From Pelobates cultripes (Eukaryota > Chordata > Amphibia > Anura > Pelobatidae): DNA of 64,000 nucleotides. The stretch is taken from contig OW240914.1 in the NCBI GenBank assembly GCA_933207985.1, positions 199,812,611 to 199,876,610 of the forward strand, read 5' to 3'. The position numbers and the translations under genes were made by a program. This document shows positions 45,054 to 55,600 of the stretch, one piece after another. The notes beneath the pieces were generated by a model. It worked only from the letters and a program-made list of their open reading frames with translations. It did no database searches and had not been told where the DNA came from. Numbering within the stretch: the stretch's first letter is position 1; each line of letters begins with the position of its first letter.

Positions 45054-46243
45054 CAGTAGTGTGCCCTAGGCTAATTTAAATTTTCCCCACCCCTTCCTGT
45101 CAACGCCGCATTTTGACTGACAGATGCTCACTCACTGACAGACGCTCACTCACTGACAGATGCACACTCACTGACAGACGCATACACTCATTGACAGACA
45201 CACACTCTCATATACACTGACAAACAATAACATACACACACACTATTACTTGGACACACACTGAGAAAGACACACACTCTCACTGACAGATGCATGCACT
45301 CACTGACCGACACATGCACACTCACTGACCAACACACACACATTCACTTACAGACACACACGCACATACACACACTTACAGACACATACACATTTCTCCC
45401 AACACTCACAAATTATTCTTTTTAAAATTTTATTTTAAATCCCCCCAGCCTCCCCGGGAGAGCTTGAGTGGATTCCTTACCTGCGGTCCAGTGGGGCTGC
45501 TGGTCGGGCAGACGGGGGTGGACAGGCTGAATAGGTGGCAAGGAAGCTTTAATCTCCCTGCTCAGCTCACTCGTGTGCCTCTGAGTAATACCTGGAGGCG
45601 GAGTGACGTCATATTCCGGTTCCCGGCTTCATTAAGCGGCGCGGAGGGCAGGAAGGTCACACTTTGACTGACAGACACTCACTCACTGACAGACACACAC
45701 TCACTGACAGACGCATACACTCATTGACAGAGACACACTCTCATATTCACTGACAAACAATGACCGTGACGTAGAACGTAGAACTGACGTAGATGTGCTC
45801 AGCTCATTTCACAAGTCACCTCACTTCCTCCCACCAAACTGCAGTTTGAATAGTGGCTCTGTCCAGTGCGCTATTAAAGGGCTACAGACAGTTCCTGACT
45901 GGGCTCCTGGTCAATGAAGAGCACTGGGGGAAAAAAAACATACAGTTGTTATAAGGCAAACAAAAAAAAAAGGCCTGCTGTCTACTTGTGTAGTATTATG
46001 ATAAATATGTGTTTCTCTGTTGTTTTTTTTTGTTTGTTGTTTTCTTTTTTTTCTTTTTTTTTATATATATATATATTTTTTTTTTTGCAGTGCATATTAG
46101 AATAACCCCAACGGCAATCCTCAAGCATAGGTGAATCCCCTCGCTGCCCAAGATCTGTCTTGGCGTTTGGGGGGCGGCTTTTTTTGTCGCCCCCTGTAAA
46201 GTGCCGCCCAAGGCTTGTTTGCCTCGCTAGAGACACGTCCCTG
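45054..46243. mobile_element. Probable hAT element with internal minisatellite
   Basis: The ends are CAGTAGTGTGCCCTAGG and CTAGAGACACGTCCCTG, imperfect inverted repeats starting CAG and ending CTG. Flanking octamers GGTATATA (45046-45053) and GGTATACA (46244-46251) match at seven of eight positions. The interior has ACTCACTGACAGACGC-type tandem repeats (about 45110-45410 and 45660-45770). No transposase. Confidence 0.6.
45655..46137. repeat. Direct repeat, copy 1 of a roughly 480-600 bp block
   Basis: Near-identical in order to 46796-47396: a GACTGACAGAC-rich minisatellite, then CTCAGCTCATTTCACAAG, CCACCAAACTGCAGTTTGAA, T-rich and (TA)n stretches, ending AAGCATAGGTGAATC. This copy lies at the right end of the hAT element. 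Confidence 0.85.
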
Positions 46244-46251
46244 GGTATACA

Positions 46252-46795
46252 AAGACAAGGAAAATAACCAAGCGTTGACTGGAAGGTGTGCTTGATTTAA
46301 ATAGGTGGCCAGGGTCACCTGACTGGCCACCTCCCACCAGTAGGTGGAGCACACAGGGGCTATATAGAGAGGTCAGGGACTCTGCGCCATCTTGATTTAC
46401 ACCATAGTCCCTGACCTGTTCCTCCCTCATGGATCTGCAGCTCTCCTCCTCCTCCCTGTGCAGAACGCTGGGTCCGCATGTAGGCCGCCATCTTGCCGCG
46501 ATAGCGTACTCTCCATGGACCTCGGCGGCGAAAGGGAAAGAAGTCACCGCAGACCCGGAAGAGTGGTCTCTAAGATGGCTGCCACCTAATGTTTGTCCAT
46601 ACGAATGGCAGCCACCCAGCCGACCGCTTAGAATGTTGTGGTTTCAAAGTGTTAAGTAGGTCAAAGGCGTCAATTGGCAACACACGATTCGCTTGGGTGG
46701 TCCAACTGTTTGGGAGTTGTTCCCTATACAAACACCACAATTATTATCCGTTCGGTGGACTTCAATTACCAAACCAGCCGAGTATAGAATAATAA
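46252..46795. other. Unclassified repeat-like DNA, right of a hAT insertion
   Basis: Contains a GGGCTATATAGAGAGG box near 46357 and GCCATCTTG motifs near 46387 and 46488. This would fit an LTR or LINE promoter, but nothing decisive is visible. Confidence 0.35.
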
Positions 46796-47396
46796 GGCTA
46801 CACTTCGACTGCCAGACGCTCACTCCCTGACAGACGCACACTCACTGACAGAGGCATACACTCATTGACAGACACAGACTCTCATATTCACTGACAAACA
46901 ATGACATTCACACACACTATTACTTGGACACACACTGACAGAAGCACACACACTGACAGACGCATGCACTCACTGACAGACGCACACACTCACTGACCGA
47001 CACATGCACACTTACTGACCGTGCAGTGTACACTAGGCACTGACATAGATGTGCTCAGCTCATTTCACAAGTCACCTCACTTCCTCCCACCAAACTGCAG
47101 TTTGAATAGTGGCTCTGTCCAGTGCGTTATTAAAGGGCTGCAGACAGTTCCTGACTGGGCTCCTGGTCAATGAAGAGCACAGGGGAAAAAAAAAACATAC
47201 AGTTGTTATAAGGCAAATAAAAAAAATGTTCTGCCGTCTACTTGTGTAGTATTATGATAAATATGTGTTTCTCTGTTTTTTTTTGTTTGTTGTTTTTTTT
47301 TTATATATATATATATATATTTTTTTTTGCAGTGCATATTAGAATAACATGCGTGCGAGAGGTACCCCAACCGCAATCCTCAAGCATAGGTGAATC
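46796..47396. repeat. Direct repeat, copy 2
   Basis: Copy of 45655-46137 with extra minisatellite units (46860-47020) and a 17-base addition before CCCCAACCGCAATCC. Hence either a second insertion of the same element family or a local duplication. Confidence 0.85.
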
Positions 47397-47999
47397 ATAT
47401 ATATAACAATGGGGACTTCTGAAATACATGCACAATTTTAAAATTCCATTGGAGCTTACATTCTTTTTTTTTTTTTTTGGTTACATTCAGAGTAATATAT
47501 TTTTTTATTAGCCTGCAACTGCAAAGAACATGCACTTGAGGTACTTCTATTTTTTAGGCAAGGGTATTATGGCAGCGGGATAGGTTTATTCTTAGCAAAC
47601 TGTAAGACAACTTCTTGTCATCTACATCACTTTCCAGAGAAAAAAGTACATTACTTTTTACATTTTGTTCCAGGTCATATATGCTTGACACAAATTCAAA
47701 GTACAACATTAGGAATTGGTTTCTTGATTTATAAACTACACCGTGTAAAGATAGTAATTGTATATTGGGATAATCAGTACTATCAAAACTGTTAACGTGG
47801 TTACTTGTGTAATTTTCCATTACACATTGCTTATGAGATCACTACCTAAATAAATCATGTTTCTTTATCCCTATTGATTCAGTATTTGTAATGTTGCTGG
47901 GTTAAGCAAGTAAATTATAGAGGTTACATTTCATGAACCATTATTTGTTACAGAATCCATTTAAAATGGTGATTATAAATAACTTTTTTAAATGTTTAA
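47397..47999. other. AT-rich DNA with one unrecognised 88-codon frame
   Basis: The minus-strand frame 47820-47554 (88 residues, no repeats, mixed composition) matches no family I know. It may be chance. No other feature seen. Confidence 0.3.
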
Positions 48000-48441
48000 A
48001 TGATGGTACAATTCCACATGAGTGGACCTTGAGGCTGTGGTTGTGACAGAGAGTCCTGATGGCATGCCCAAAGTTCTCAGATGAGCAGCCATCACCCGTA
48101 GGTCAGGTATGATATATGTCACATCTCCCTGTAAGACCTGAAGGGCTTGTGGCGAAAGCGGCTTACAAGGTCTGTGAGGTCTGCGCAGAGATATGTCACA
48201 TCTGCCTGGATGGCCTTCTGGAGGTCACTGGTTTGGACTCTCCGGTCATCTGCGCCTTCTTAGACTGCGATAGAGGTGGTAGCCCCATGGCACCTATTGT
48301 TAGGCCCAGATCCTCAAAGGAGTCTGAGAACTCCTCAATTTCATCGGCCATCTTGGGCCCATATGAGCCATGAGGACACCTGAGGGAATTGTCAGTATCC
48401 ATGCCGGGCCTGAGCTTCTGTTTCTTGCTTTTACTCCCCAT
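48000..48441 (-). pseudogene. Possible L1-type ORF1 N-terminal fragment
   Basis: The minus strand starts MGSKSKKQKLRPGMDTDNSL, then EIEEFSDSFEDLG, and later (about 48190-48000, after stops) a helical stretch. A basic Met-x-x-K-x-K-K start followed by an acidic region is common in L1 ORF1. No diagnostic motif such as YRWGFP is present, so the call is tentative. Confidence 0.35.
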
Positions 48442-49077
48442 GGTATGTTATGGCATGGTGATAGTTGTTTTAGCTAGTGGGATCGCTTCTCTGACTCTCA
48501 TTGTTTATGTTATTTTAACTTATTTTGTCATTGGGAGTTTGCAACACATGTCCAACCAAGCTAGGCTTGATAGATTTACTGATATTGTACAGAAAGTGGG
48601 GTCTCATGCGTCCACCAGACTTAGGCTTTATGCCTCAAAAAACACATCTAATAACTAATAGTGTCGTAGTGTCTTTGGTTTCCTTTAGAACAGTTTGTCC
48701 GGATTAAATAATAATTTCTTTGCCATTGGAATTCATATACATCAGCTAGTAAATTGCATTTTGTCTCAACTTTCGAGAGATAATATATTAAATAACATGG
48801 AACATAACATAATAACATAAAATGTTTGTCACACAGTGGCCTAAATTTTAATATTTTTGTATAAGCTGTTTTATTAATATTTTTTGTGTAAAACCGTTTA
48901 AAATAATAATTTTAAAAATATTTTGATACATTTTTGAGATTGTTTTTCATATAAAATATATTTTTTATATTTTAATATTTAGAAAAAATTATTTTAAAAA
49001 CCTGTAAAGCATATTAAATTGAGGCCAGTGTTAATTTTTTTTTCACTGACCCTACATATAGGGACATTATAGTCACT
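48442..49077. other. AT-rich DNA, start of a MITE before the gap
   Basis: No gene. The last bases before the gap (ATAGGGACATTATAGTCACT) resemble the AGGGACACTATAGTCACC start of the TTAA family. Confidence 0.4.
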
Positions 49078-49491
49078 NNNNNNNNNNNNNNNNNNNNNNN
49101 NNNNNNNNNNNNNNNNNNNNNNNNNNNNNNNNNNNNNNNNNNNNNNNNNNNNNNNNNNNNNNNNNNNNNNNNNNNNNNNNNNNNNNNNNNNNNNNNNNNN
49201 NNNNNNNNNNNNNNNNNNNNNNNNNNNNNNNNNNNNNNNNNNNNNNNNNNNNNNNNNNNNNNNNNNNNNNNNNNNNNNNNNNNNNNNNNNNNNNNNNNNN
49301 NNNNNNNNNNNNNNNNNNNNNNNNNNNNNNNNNNNNNNNNNNNNNNNNNNNNNNNNNNNNNNNNNNNNNNNNNNNNNNNNNNNNNNNNNNNNNNNNNNNN
49401 NNNNNNNNNNNNNNNNNNNNNNNNNNNNNNNNNNNNNNNNNNNNNNNNNNNNNNNNNNNNNNNNNNNNNNNNNNNNNNNNNNNNNNNNNNN
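49078..49491. other. Assembly gap of 414 Ns
   Basis: A run of N of non-round length, so probably a sized gap. It abuts an AC-rich minisatellite on the right, a likely cause of the gap. Confidence 0.97.
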
Positions 49492-49960
49492 ACGCGCACA
49501 CACACACAATGCATCCCTATACATACAAAAACACACAATGCATCCCTACACACACAGAAACACAACATGCTTCCCTTACACACAGAGAAACACACAATGC
49601 ATCCATTACACACAAAGACAATGCATCCTTTGCACACATACACATACACAGAAACACACAATGCAAACCCTTACACACATGCAAACACACACACTGCTTC
49701 TCTTACATATACACAGAAACACAATGCATTTCATACACACACTCAATGCACACACTACAGACACACACCTTGCATCCCTAATGCATACAAACACAGATTC
49801 ACACAATACATCGCTTATACACAAACACACACTGCCTCCACTACAAATACACTGCATCACCTACACAAACTGGTATCCCTATACACTACATACCATAAGC
49901 ACACACATTAGATCCTCTACAATAACACATCCCCTACACACTCCACTCCCTGTGAGCGAA
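49492..49960. repeat. AC-rich minisatellite (AATGCATCCCTACACACA type)
   Basis: Degenerate units of about 20-30 bp with recurring AATGCATCC and ACACACA. The array probably extends into the gap. The frames through it on both strands are repeat artefacts. Confidence 0.85.
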
Positions 49961-50248
49961 CTGATGGGTGGAACATGTAGGTAGACTTTTAGGTGGTCCT
50001 TATGGGCATACTCACCGTCAGGCCCTGGGACCCAGACCTTGAGCTGTTTAAGGGGCCCCCAAAAAATGGAGCTGCTTCCCATTCTACTAGAACTTTGAAT
50101 TTTGTGACCACAGTTACAAACAGCCTTCAGAGATCCTCTTCTACACCAGACCAGTGGAGCCAAACCGCAGCCCATCATCATCCTCATCTGGTTGTAAGTA
50201 GGCAATCTAGTATATTATTAGTGACACTAATCTATAATTTACCTCACA
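49961..50248. other. No recognised feature
   Basis: Mixed-composition DNA with short frames on both strands, none with a motif. Confidence 0.3.
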
Positions 50249-50252
50249 TTAA

Positions 50253-50640
50253 AGGGACACTATAGCTTAATGAAGTGGTTCTGGTGTCTATAGCCGGTCC
50301 CTGCAGGCTTTTTAATCTAAACACACACTGTGTCTACACTGTGTCTACTGGTGACCCACAGGAGGGGATTGCACTGCACTCTCCTCCTGCCCAGACCTGT
50401 CTTTACCGCAGTGCAAGTGCCCTCTGCCCCTAATTTACAGTGGCTCACACTCACAGCAAGCAGTGCCTGGAGCCCTTTGCAGCGATGGGAACAAAGAGGT
50501 TCTGCGGCAGGTGGCCGTCCTGCAAACATTACATTAAACAGCTGTTCCCCATGCAGCCACAGGTGGCGCTGTGCTGGGAGAATGTGATTACTCTTCATTT
50601 CACGCAGCGCATGGGAGAGGGAGAGGAAGAGGCATGATTT
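50253..50640 (+). mobile_element. TTAA MITE of the CACTATAG family, right end unclear
   Basis: TTAA (50249-50252) + AGGGACACTATAGCTTAATG, the same start as at 63545. The interior then diverges and no right terminus was found. Confidence 0.6.
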
Positions 50641-51193
50641 AATCTTACAACAAATCCATTCAGCAAATCTTTGGGGGGATCAGCTCTGTTTGCACAGTTT
50701 ATTGGTGTTTACTCTGATGTCTGTATTAATATTGAGTGATTTCTAAGTAGTAACATCAGTATGTGTCAGCAGGGCCAGATGTTGGGGTGTGCAAGCTGTG
50801 CGGTCATGCAGGGTGCCATGACAACAGAGGCGCCCGGCGGCCAACACAGCTCACAAGTTGGGGACACCAGGCCAGCATATTCAATTTAAATGATTCGCTG
50901 GTGGTCCACTGGTGCGCACCAGCAGTAGGTGCAGTCAGATTATATCCTCTCTCTCATGGTTCTGGCGCTCAGTTAGAGAGTCAGAGCACAGGATCAGAGA
51001 TTCTCAGCCTGCGCTCTGACAACATTGAAAGTCAGAGCCGTGAAGGAGCGGGTATGACAAAGAGCTACTGATTAGCATAACATCAATATCCGTTATAAAA
51101 CCAGGTGGGCATGGATGGTGAACTGATTTGGTGGTGCAATGGGCCACTTGACTGGTTTTTCCCCCCAGGCCTAAGGCTGCCAGCCCTCCCCTG
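50641..51193. other. Unclassified DNA up to the older Gypsy
   Basis: No gene. A GGGCCAGATGTTGGGG piece near 50772 and GGCGCCCGGCGG near 50829 may be hAT-related ends like those of the outer hAT at 14711, but no pairing was found. Confidence 0.3.
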
Positions 51194-51840
51194 TTGCAGA
51201 CCATACAGGCGAAACAAAGTATGGCACCTAGCGAGAGGCCTATTGATAAATTGTTTGTTGATGTTCCCGAGAGACGGGAGATTCTGTCATTATATCATGA
51301 TACTAAGACTGCTGGACATCCTGGTATTACCAAAACGATGTCAGCCGTTTCTCGATATTTTTGGTGGGGTTCCTTACGTAAGGATGTCACTGACTATATA
51401 AGTGCTTGTACTACTTGTGCATGTATGAAAACGTCTCGTAGAGTTCCTTGTGGGCTTCTGCATCCCTTACCAGTTCCCGAGAGACCTTGGTCTAACCTAT
51501 CCATGGATTTTATTGTTGAATTACCCCCTTCGAATGGTAACACAGTCATCCTGATGATAGTAGATCGGTTTTCCAAGATGGCTCACTTTGTGTCTTTTCG
51601 CAAGTTGCCCACATCCAAGGAACTGGCTCTTATCTTCGCTAGAGAAGTATTTCGGTTACATGGTATTCCTGTATCTATCGTGTCCGATAGGGGTAGTCAA
51701 TTTATTTCCAGGTTCTGGAAAGCCTTTTGCTCAGAAATGGGTATTTCCCTCTCATTTTCTTCCGCTTACCATCCCCAGTCTAATGGAGCTGCTGAACGTG
51801 CCAACCAGTCTCTGGAGCAGTACCTTCGTTGTTTTGTGTC
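51194..51840 (+). pseudogene. Gypsy integrase, zinc-binding and catalytic part (older element)
   Basis: In order: the HHCC zinc-binding module (DTKTAGHPGITKTMSAVSRY ... CTTCACMKTSRR), then the catalytic core with SMDFIVELPPS (first Asp), IVSDRGSQFISRFW (second Asp) and YHPQSNGAAERANQSLEQYL (Glu). The frame runs unbroken to 51840, where the younger Gypsy is inserted. The protein would insert cDNA into the host genome. The start at 51194 is only the first in-frame Met. Upstream bases 51140-51193 carry no clear RNase H sequence, so the 5' boundary is a truncation. Confidence 0.88.
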
Positions 51841-52590
51841 TGTCAGGTATTCTCTAACATTCATGCTGCCGCCGGAACCCACTTCCGGGTTCACGGCGCT
51901 TAGCCCCGCCCCTTTTTCTGACGCGGTCCTTCCACGATACTTAGGAAGACCGCGCCAGATTCAAAGGGCTGGATTATTCACTCAGGTGCTGCAGTGAGAT
52001 CAGCTGCTCTACTTGATGCTACCGGCTCCACTTCTCAACCTCGGCTTGTAAACGGATTTCTACCCTCTCCTCTCTCAGACCTCGGCTTGTAAACGGACTC
52101 CTACCTTCTCCTCTTCCAGACCTCGGCTTGCAAAAACGGACTTCCTTTCTCTCCACTCCTGATTTTCAGTTTGTTAAAAGAGACTCCTATCTTCTCCTCC
52201 ATTGGGTGAATTAACCCTTCCAGTGCCAGACTGCCTCTAAGTTAAGTAAATCTTTTGCCAAGGAAACCAAGTCATATCAATTATTTACGGTATTTAATTT
52301 CTCTAATCTCTCACTTAACAAATAGGGATTGTTGCTAAGGCTAATTCTTCCTACCAATATCAATTTATTCAAACTGCAAGCCTGTCCAACTCCATTATTA
52401 AATTACTCATAAATTATTCCATTTTATTTAAGTTGGAACTAACTTTGCATTTTTTCCTGCTTATTTATTTAAAGATACAGTCACCATTGTTTCACTTCAA
52501 TATAAAAGGAGGTGAAACTTATTGTTCCTGCACTCAGAAAATTCTGCAGTTGAGTTCCAATTAAAGAAGTGTTACACAATAAGTATCACA
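51841..52590 (+). repeat. 5' LTR (750 bp) of the young Gypsy
   Basis: Starts TGTCAGGTATTCTC and ends AAGTATCACA. It contains three units of a 41-bp repeat beginning CTCGGCTTGTAAACGG (about 52037-52150); the 3' LTR has six. The upstream third is GC-rich (CCGCCCC, CGCGCC). A TATA-like TATAAAAGGAGG box occurs at 52501, and another promoter-like region precedes the predicted RNA start at 51966. Confidence 0.95.
51966..51979 (+). promoter_or_regulatory. Predicted self-primer / RNA 5' end in the LTR
   Basis: GGCTGGATTATTC (51967-51979) is the exact reverse complement of the 13 bases following the 5' LTR (52591-52603). In Tf1 and the sushi group the 5' end of the genomic RNA folds back, is cleaved and primes minus-strand cDNA. 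By analogy the RNA would start at about 51966. The position of the start is inferred from the pairing, not from a core promoter. Confidence 0.7.
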
Positions 52591-52603
52591 GAATAATCCA
52601 GCC
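52591..52603 (+). promoter_or_regulatory. Primer-binding site complementary to the element's own LTR
   Basis: GAATAATCCAGCC begins at the first base after the 5' LTR and pairs perfectly with 51967-51979. It does not look like a tRNA 3'-end complement (no TGG start). Pairing stops exactly at the LTR boundary, as expected for a functional PBS. Confidence 0.8.
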
Positions 52604-52609
52604 AATTCA

Positions 52610-55600
52610 ATGGAACCAGCAGATATTAACTCTCAAGTTTCTGCCCTAACCAATAGAGTAGATACGATTGCTCAAGGGTTACAGGAATTGCACATTACAA
52701 ATGAGAGAATATTAACCTATGTTAGAGACATGCAAGGCCATCTTCCTCATGCCGCTCTTCAATCGGCTGGTGATCCTGCTGTCTGTAATCCAGAAAAATT
52801 TTATGGAGATAGAACAAAGTACAGAGAGTTTTTGAATTCTTGCAAACTTCTGATAGCTTTAAAACCTAGATCTTATCTCACTGAAAGGTCAAAAGTTTGT
52901 TCAGTAATTTCCTTTTTAAGAGGTGAACCTATGGCTTGGGCCCATTCCTTTTTAGAGAATGATGATCCCATATTAGATTCATTGGATGAATTTTTTGAAG
53001 CTATGTCTTTATTATATGAAGATCCATATAAACAGGCTACTGCTGATTTAAACATCAGAACTCTCCACCAAAAGAACAGACCTGTTGAAGATTACATTGT
53101 CGAATTTAAAAGATGGGCTACAGAAACCCAATGGAATGACATTACTCCACGCAATCAATTCCGTCTCGGATTATCAGAAGCTGTGAAAGATGAACTCTCT
53201 CGTACTGAACTTCCTCCCACCTTAAATGCATTGATTCAACTTTCCATTAGTATTGACAGACGTCTAAGAGAAAGAAGGGCTGAAAAAGTTCTTATTGCTT
53301 CTAACTGGAGAAAACATTTTACTTCTCCAAAAATTCCTGAAAAATTTCTTCCTCAAAATGAACCTATGGAAGTTGGTATAATAAGAAGCCCTCTTACTTC
53401 GGAAGAAAGAATAAGAAGGAGACAACTAAACCTGTGCATGTATTGTGCTTCAAAAGAACATCTAATCCCAGAATGTCCTCTACTAAACCATTCAAAAGCT
53501 GGTAAGCTTCATTCATCTACTTCTATATTGAACGTTCTTCAAAAAAGGAAAACATCTACTTATTTTTCTATATCTCTCATATTACAGTGGGATACAAAAA
53601 GAATCGTGACTGAAGCCATTATTGATTCTGGTGCTAATGGAACCTTCCTTGATTTTTCTTTTGTTACAAAGAATAAAATTCCTTGTGTTCGAAAAACCAA
53701 TTTTATTCCAATCCGGGTTATTGATGGTTCATTTATATCCTCAGGACCCATAAAAGATGAGACAATTCCTCTAAGAATGATTACCAACAACGTACATACA
53801 GAATTCCTTACATTTGATGTTATTAAATCTCCACTTTATCCTGTCATTCTAGGAATTAATTGGTTAAAAACCCATGATCCTTTAATTAAATGGTCACCCT
53901 TCTCCATTTCTTTTTCTTCTGATTTTTGTAAAAAAACCTGCTTACAACATATTCCTATTCTCCAAACTACTCAAGAATCAATTATACCTCCATTCTACTC
54001 TGAATTTGCAGATGTCTTTTGTAAAAAAGAAGCGGAAACACTTCCACCTCATCGAGTATATGATTGCCCAATAGATCTAATACCCGGTGCTCCCATTCCT
54101 TATGGTCACATTTATCCACTTTCTGAAAAGGAATTGCAGACCTTAAAAGAATATCTTAATGAAAATTTACGTAAAGGATTCATCAGACCCTCGACTTCAC
54201 CGGCTGCCTCTAGTATATTTTTTGTGAGGAATAAGGACCAAACCATCCGACCCATTATAGATTACAGAGCCTTAAATAAAATAACCATAAAAAATTGTTA
54301 TCCTCTTCCTCTAATAAATGAATTAATTGAAAGGTTAAGGACTGCAACTATATTCACTAAACTCGACCTCCGAGGTGCATATAACCTCATTCGAATAAAA
54401 CAGGATGATGAATGGAAGACCGCCTTCCGGACTAGATATGGTCTCTACGAATATCTAGTGATGCCTTTTGGGCTTTGTAATGCCCCTGCAACATTTCAAC
54501 ATTTTATAAATGATATCTTTAGAGATCTTTTGGATGTCTGTGTTATTATCTATTTAGATGATATCTTAATATATTCTAATAATTTGGATGAACATAGGAA
54601 GCATGTAAGATGGGTTCTATCTAGACTGAGAACTCACAAATTATACGCTAAACCAGAGAAATGTCTTTTTGAAGTTACTGAACTCTCCTTTCTTGGATAC
54701 ATTATTTCACCTCATTCTCTGAAAATGGATAACTCCAAAATCGAATGTATTATTAACTGGCCCGTTCCTACTACTACAAAAGAATTGCAACGATTTCTTG
54801 GATTTGCAAACTTCTATAGAAAATTCATTAGAAACTATTCAGAGGTATCACATCCACTTAACCTCCTTAACAGTACTAAACGTCCTTTCAAATGGAATAA
54901 AGATGCACAAGCTGCCTTCGACAGATTAAAAAAAAGATTTACAACTGCACCTATTCTACAACTACCTAATCCAACATTCTTATATGTCCTTGAAGTCGAT
55001 GCATCAGATACAGCTATCGGAGCAGTTCTTTCTCAACAAAAGACTCCTCAAGATCCACTTCATCCAGTTGCCTTCTTTTCAAGATCCTTGAGCTCTGCTG
55101 AAAAAAATTATCCTATTGGTGAAAAAGAATTATTAAGTGTTAAAGCTGCCTTTGAAAATTGGCGTCATCTTCTAGAAGATACAAAACAACCTATCATAGT
55201 TTATACAGACCATAAAAATCTTGAATATCTCTATACTAATAAAACCCTTACGGCTAGACAAGTTAGATGGAACCTATTTTTTAACCGGTTTAACTTCCAA
55301 TTAATATACAGACCTGGAACTAGAAATAAAAAGGCTGACGCTCTTTCTCGAATTCCTTCTAAAACTACTATTGATGTTTATCCTCCTAACAAAATAATAG
55401 GGATCCTCTCTTCTCTTCAGGATGACATAAAGAATTTGAATCAGAAGGATCTTGAACTTCCCAAAACACCTAATTTGACAAAAAAGGATGGTATATTTTA
55501 CTTTAAAAATAGAATTTATATTCCTCCCATTCTTAGGAACAAATTACTTAAGATGGTTCATGATTCACCCCTAGCTGGACATCCTGGAATAAAGAAAACT

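Noticed and set aside
48389..48658. 89-codon frame with a hydrophobic N-terminal half
   Set aside because: It overlaps the antisense of a probable L1 ORF1 start, and its hydrophobicity follows T-rich composition.
49494..49984. His/Thr-rich frames on both strands
   Set aside because: Products of the AC-rich minisatellite.
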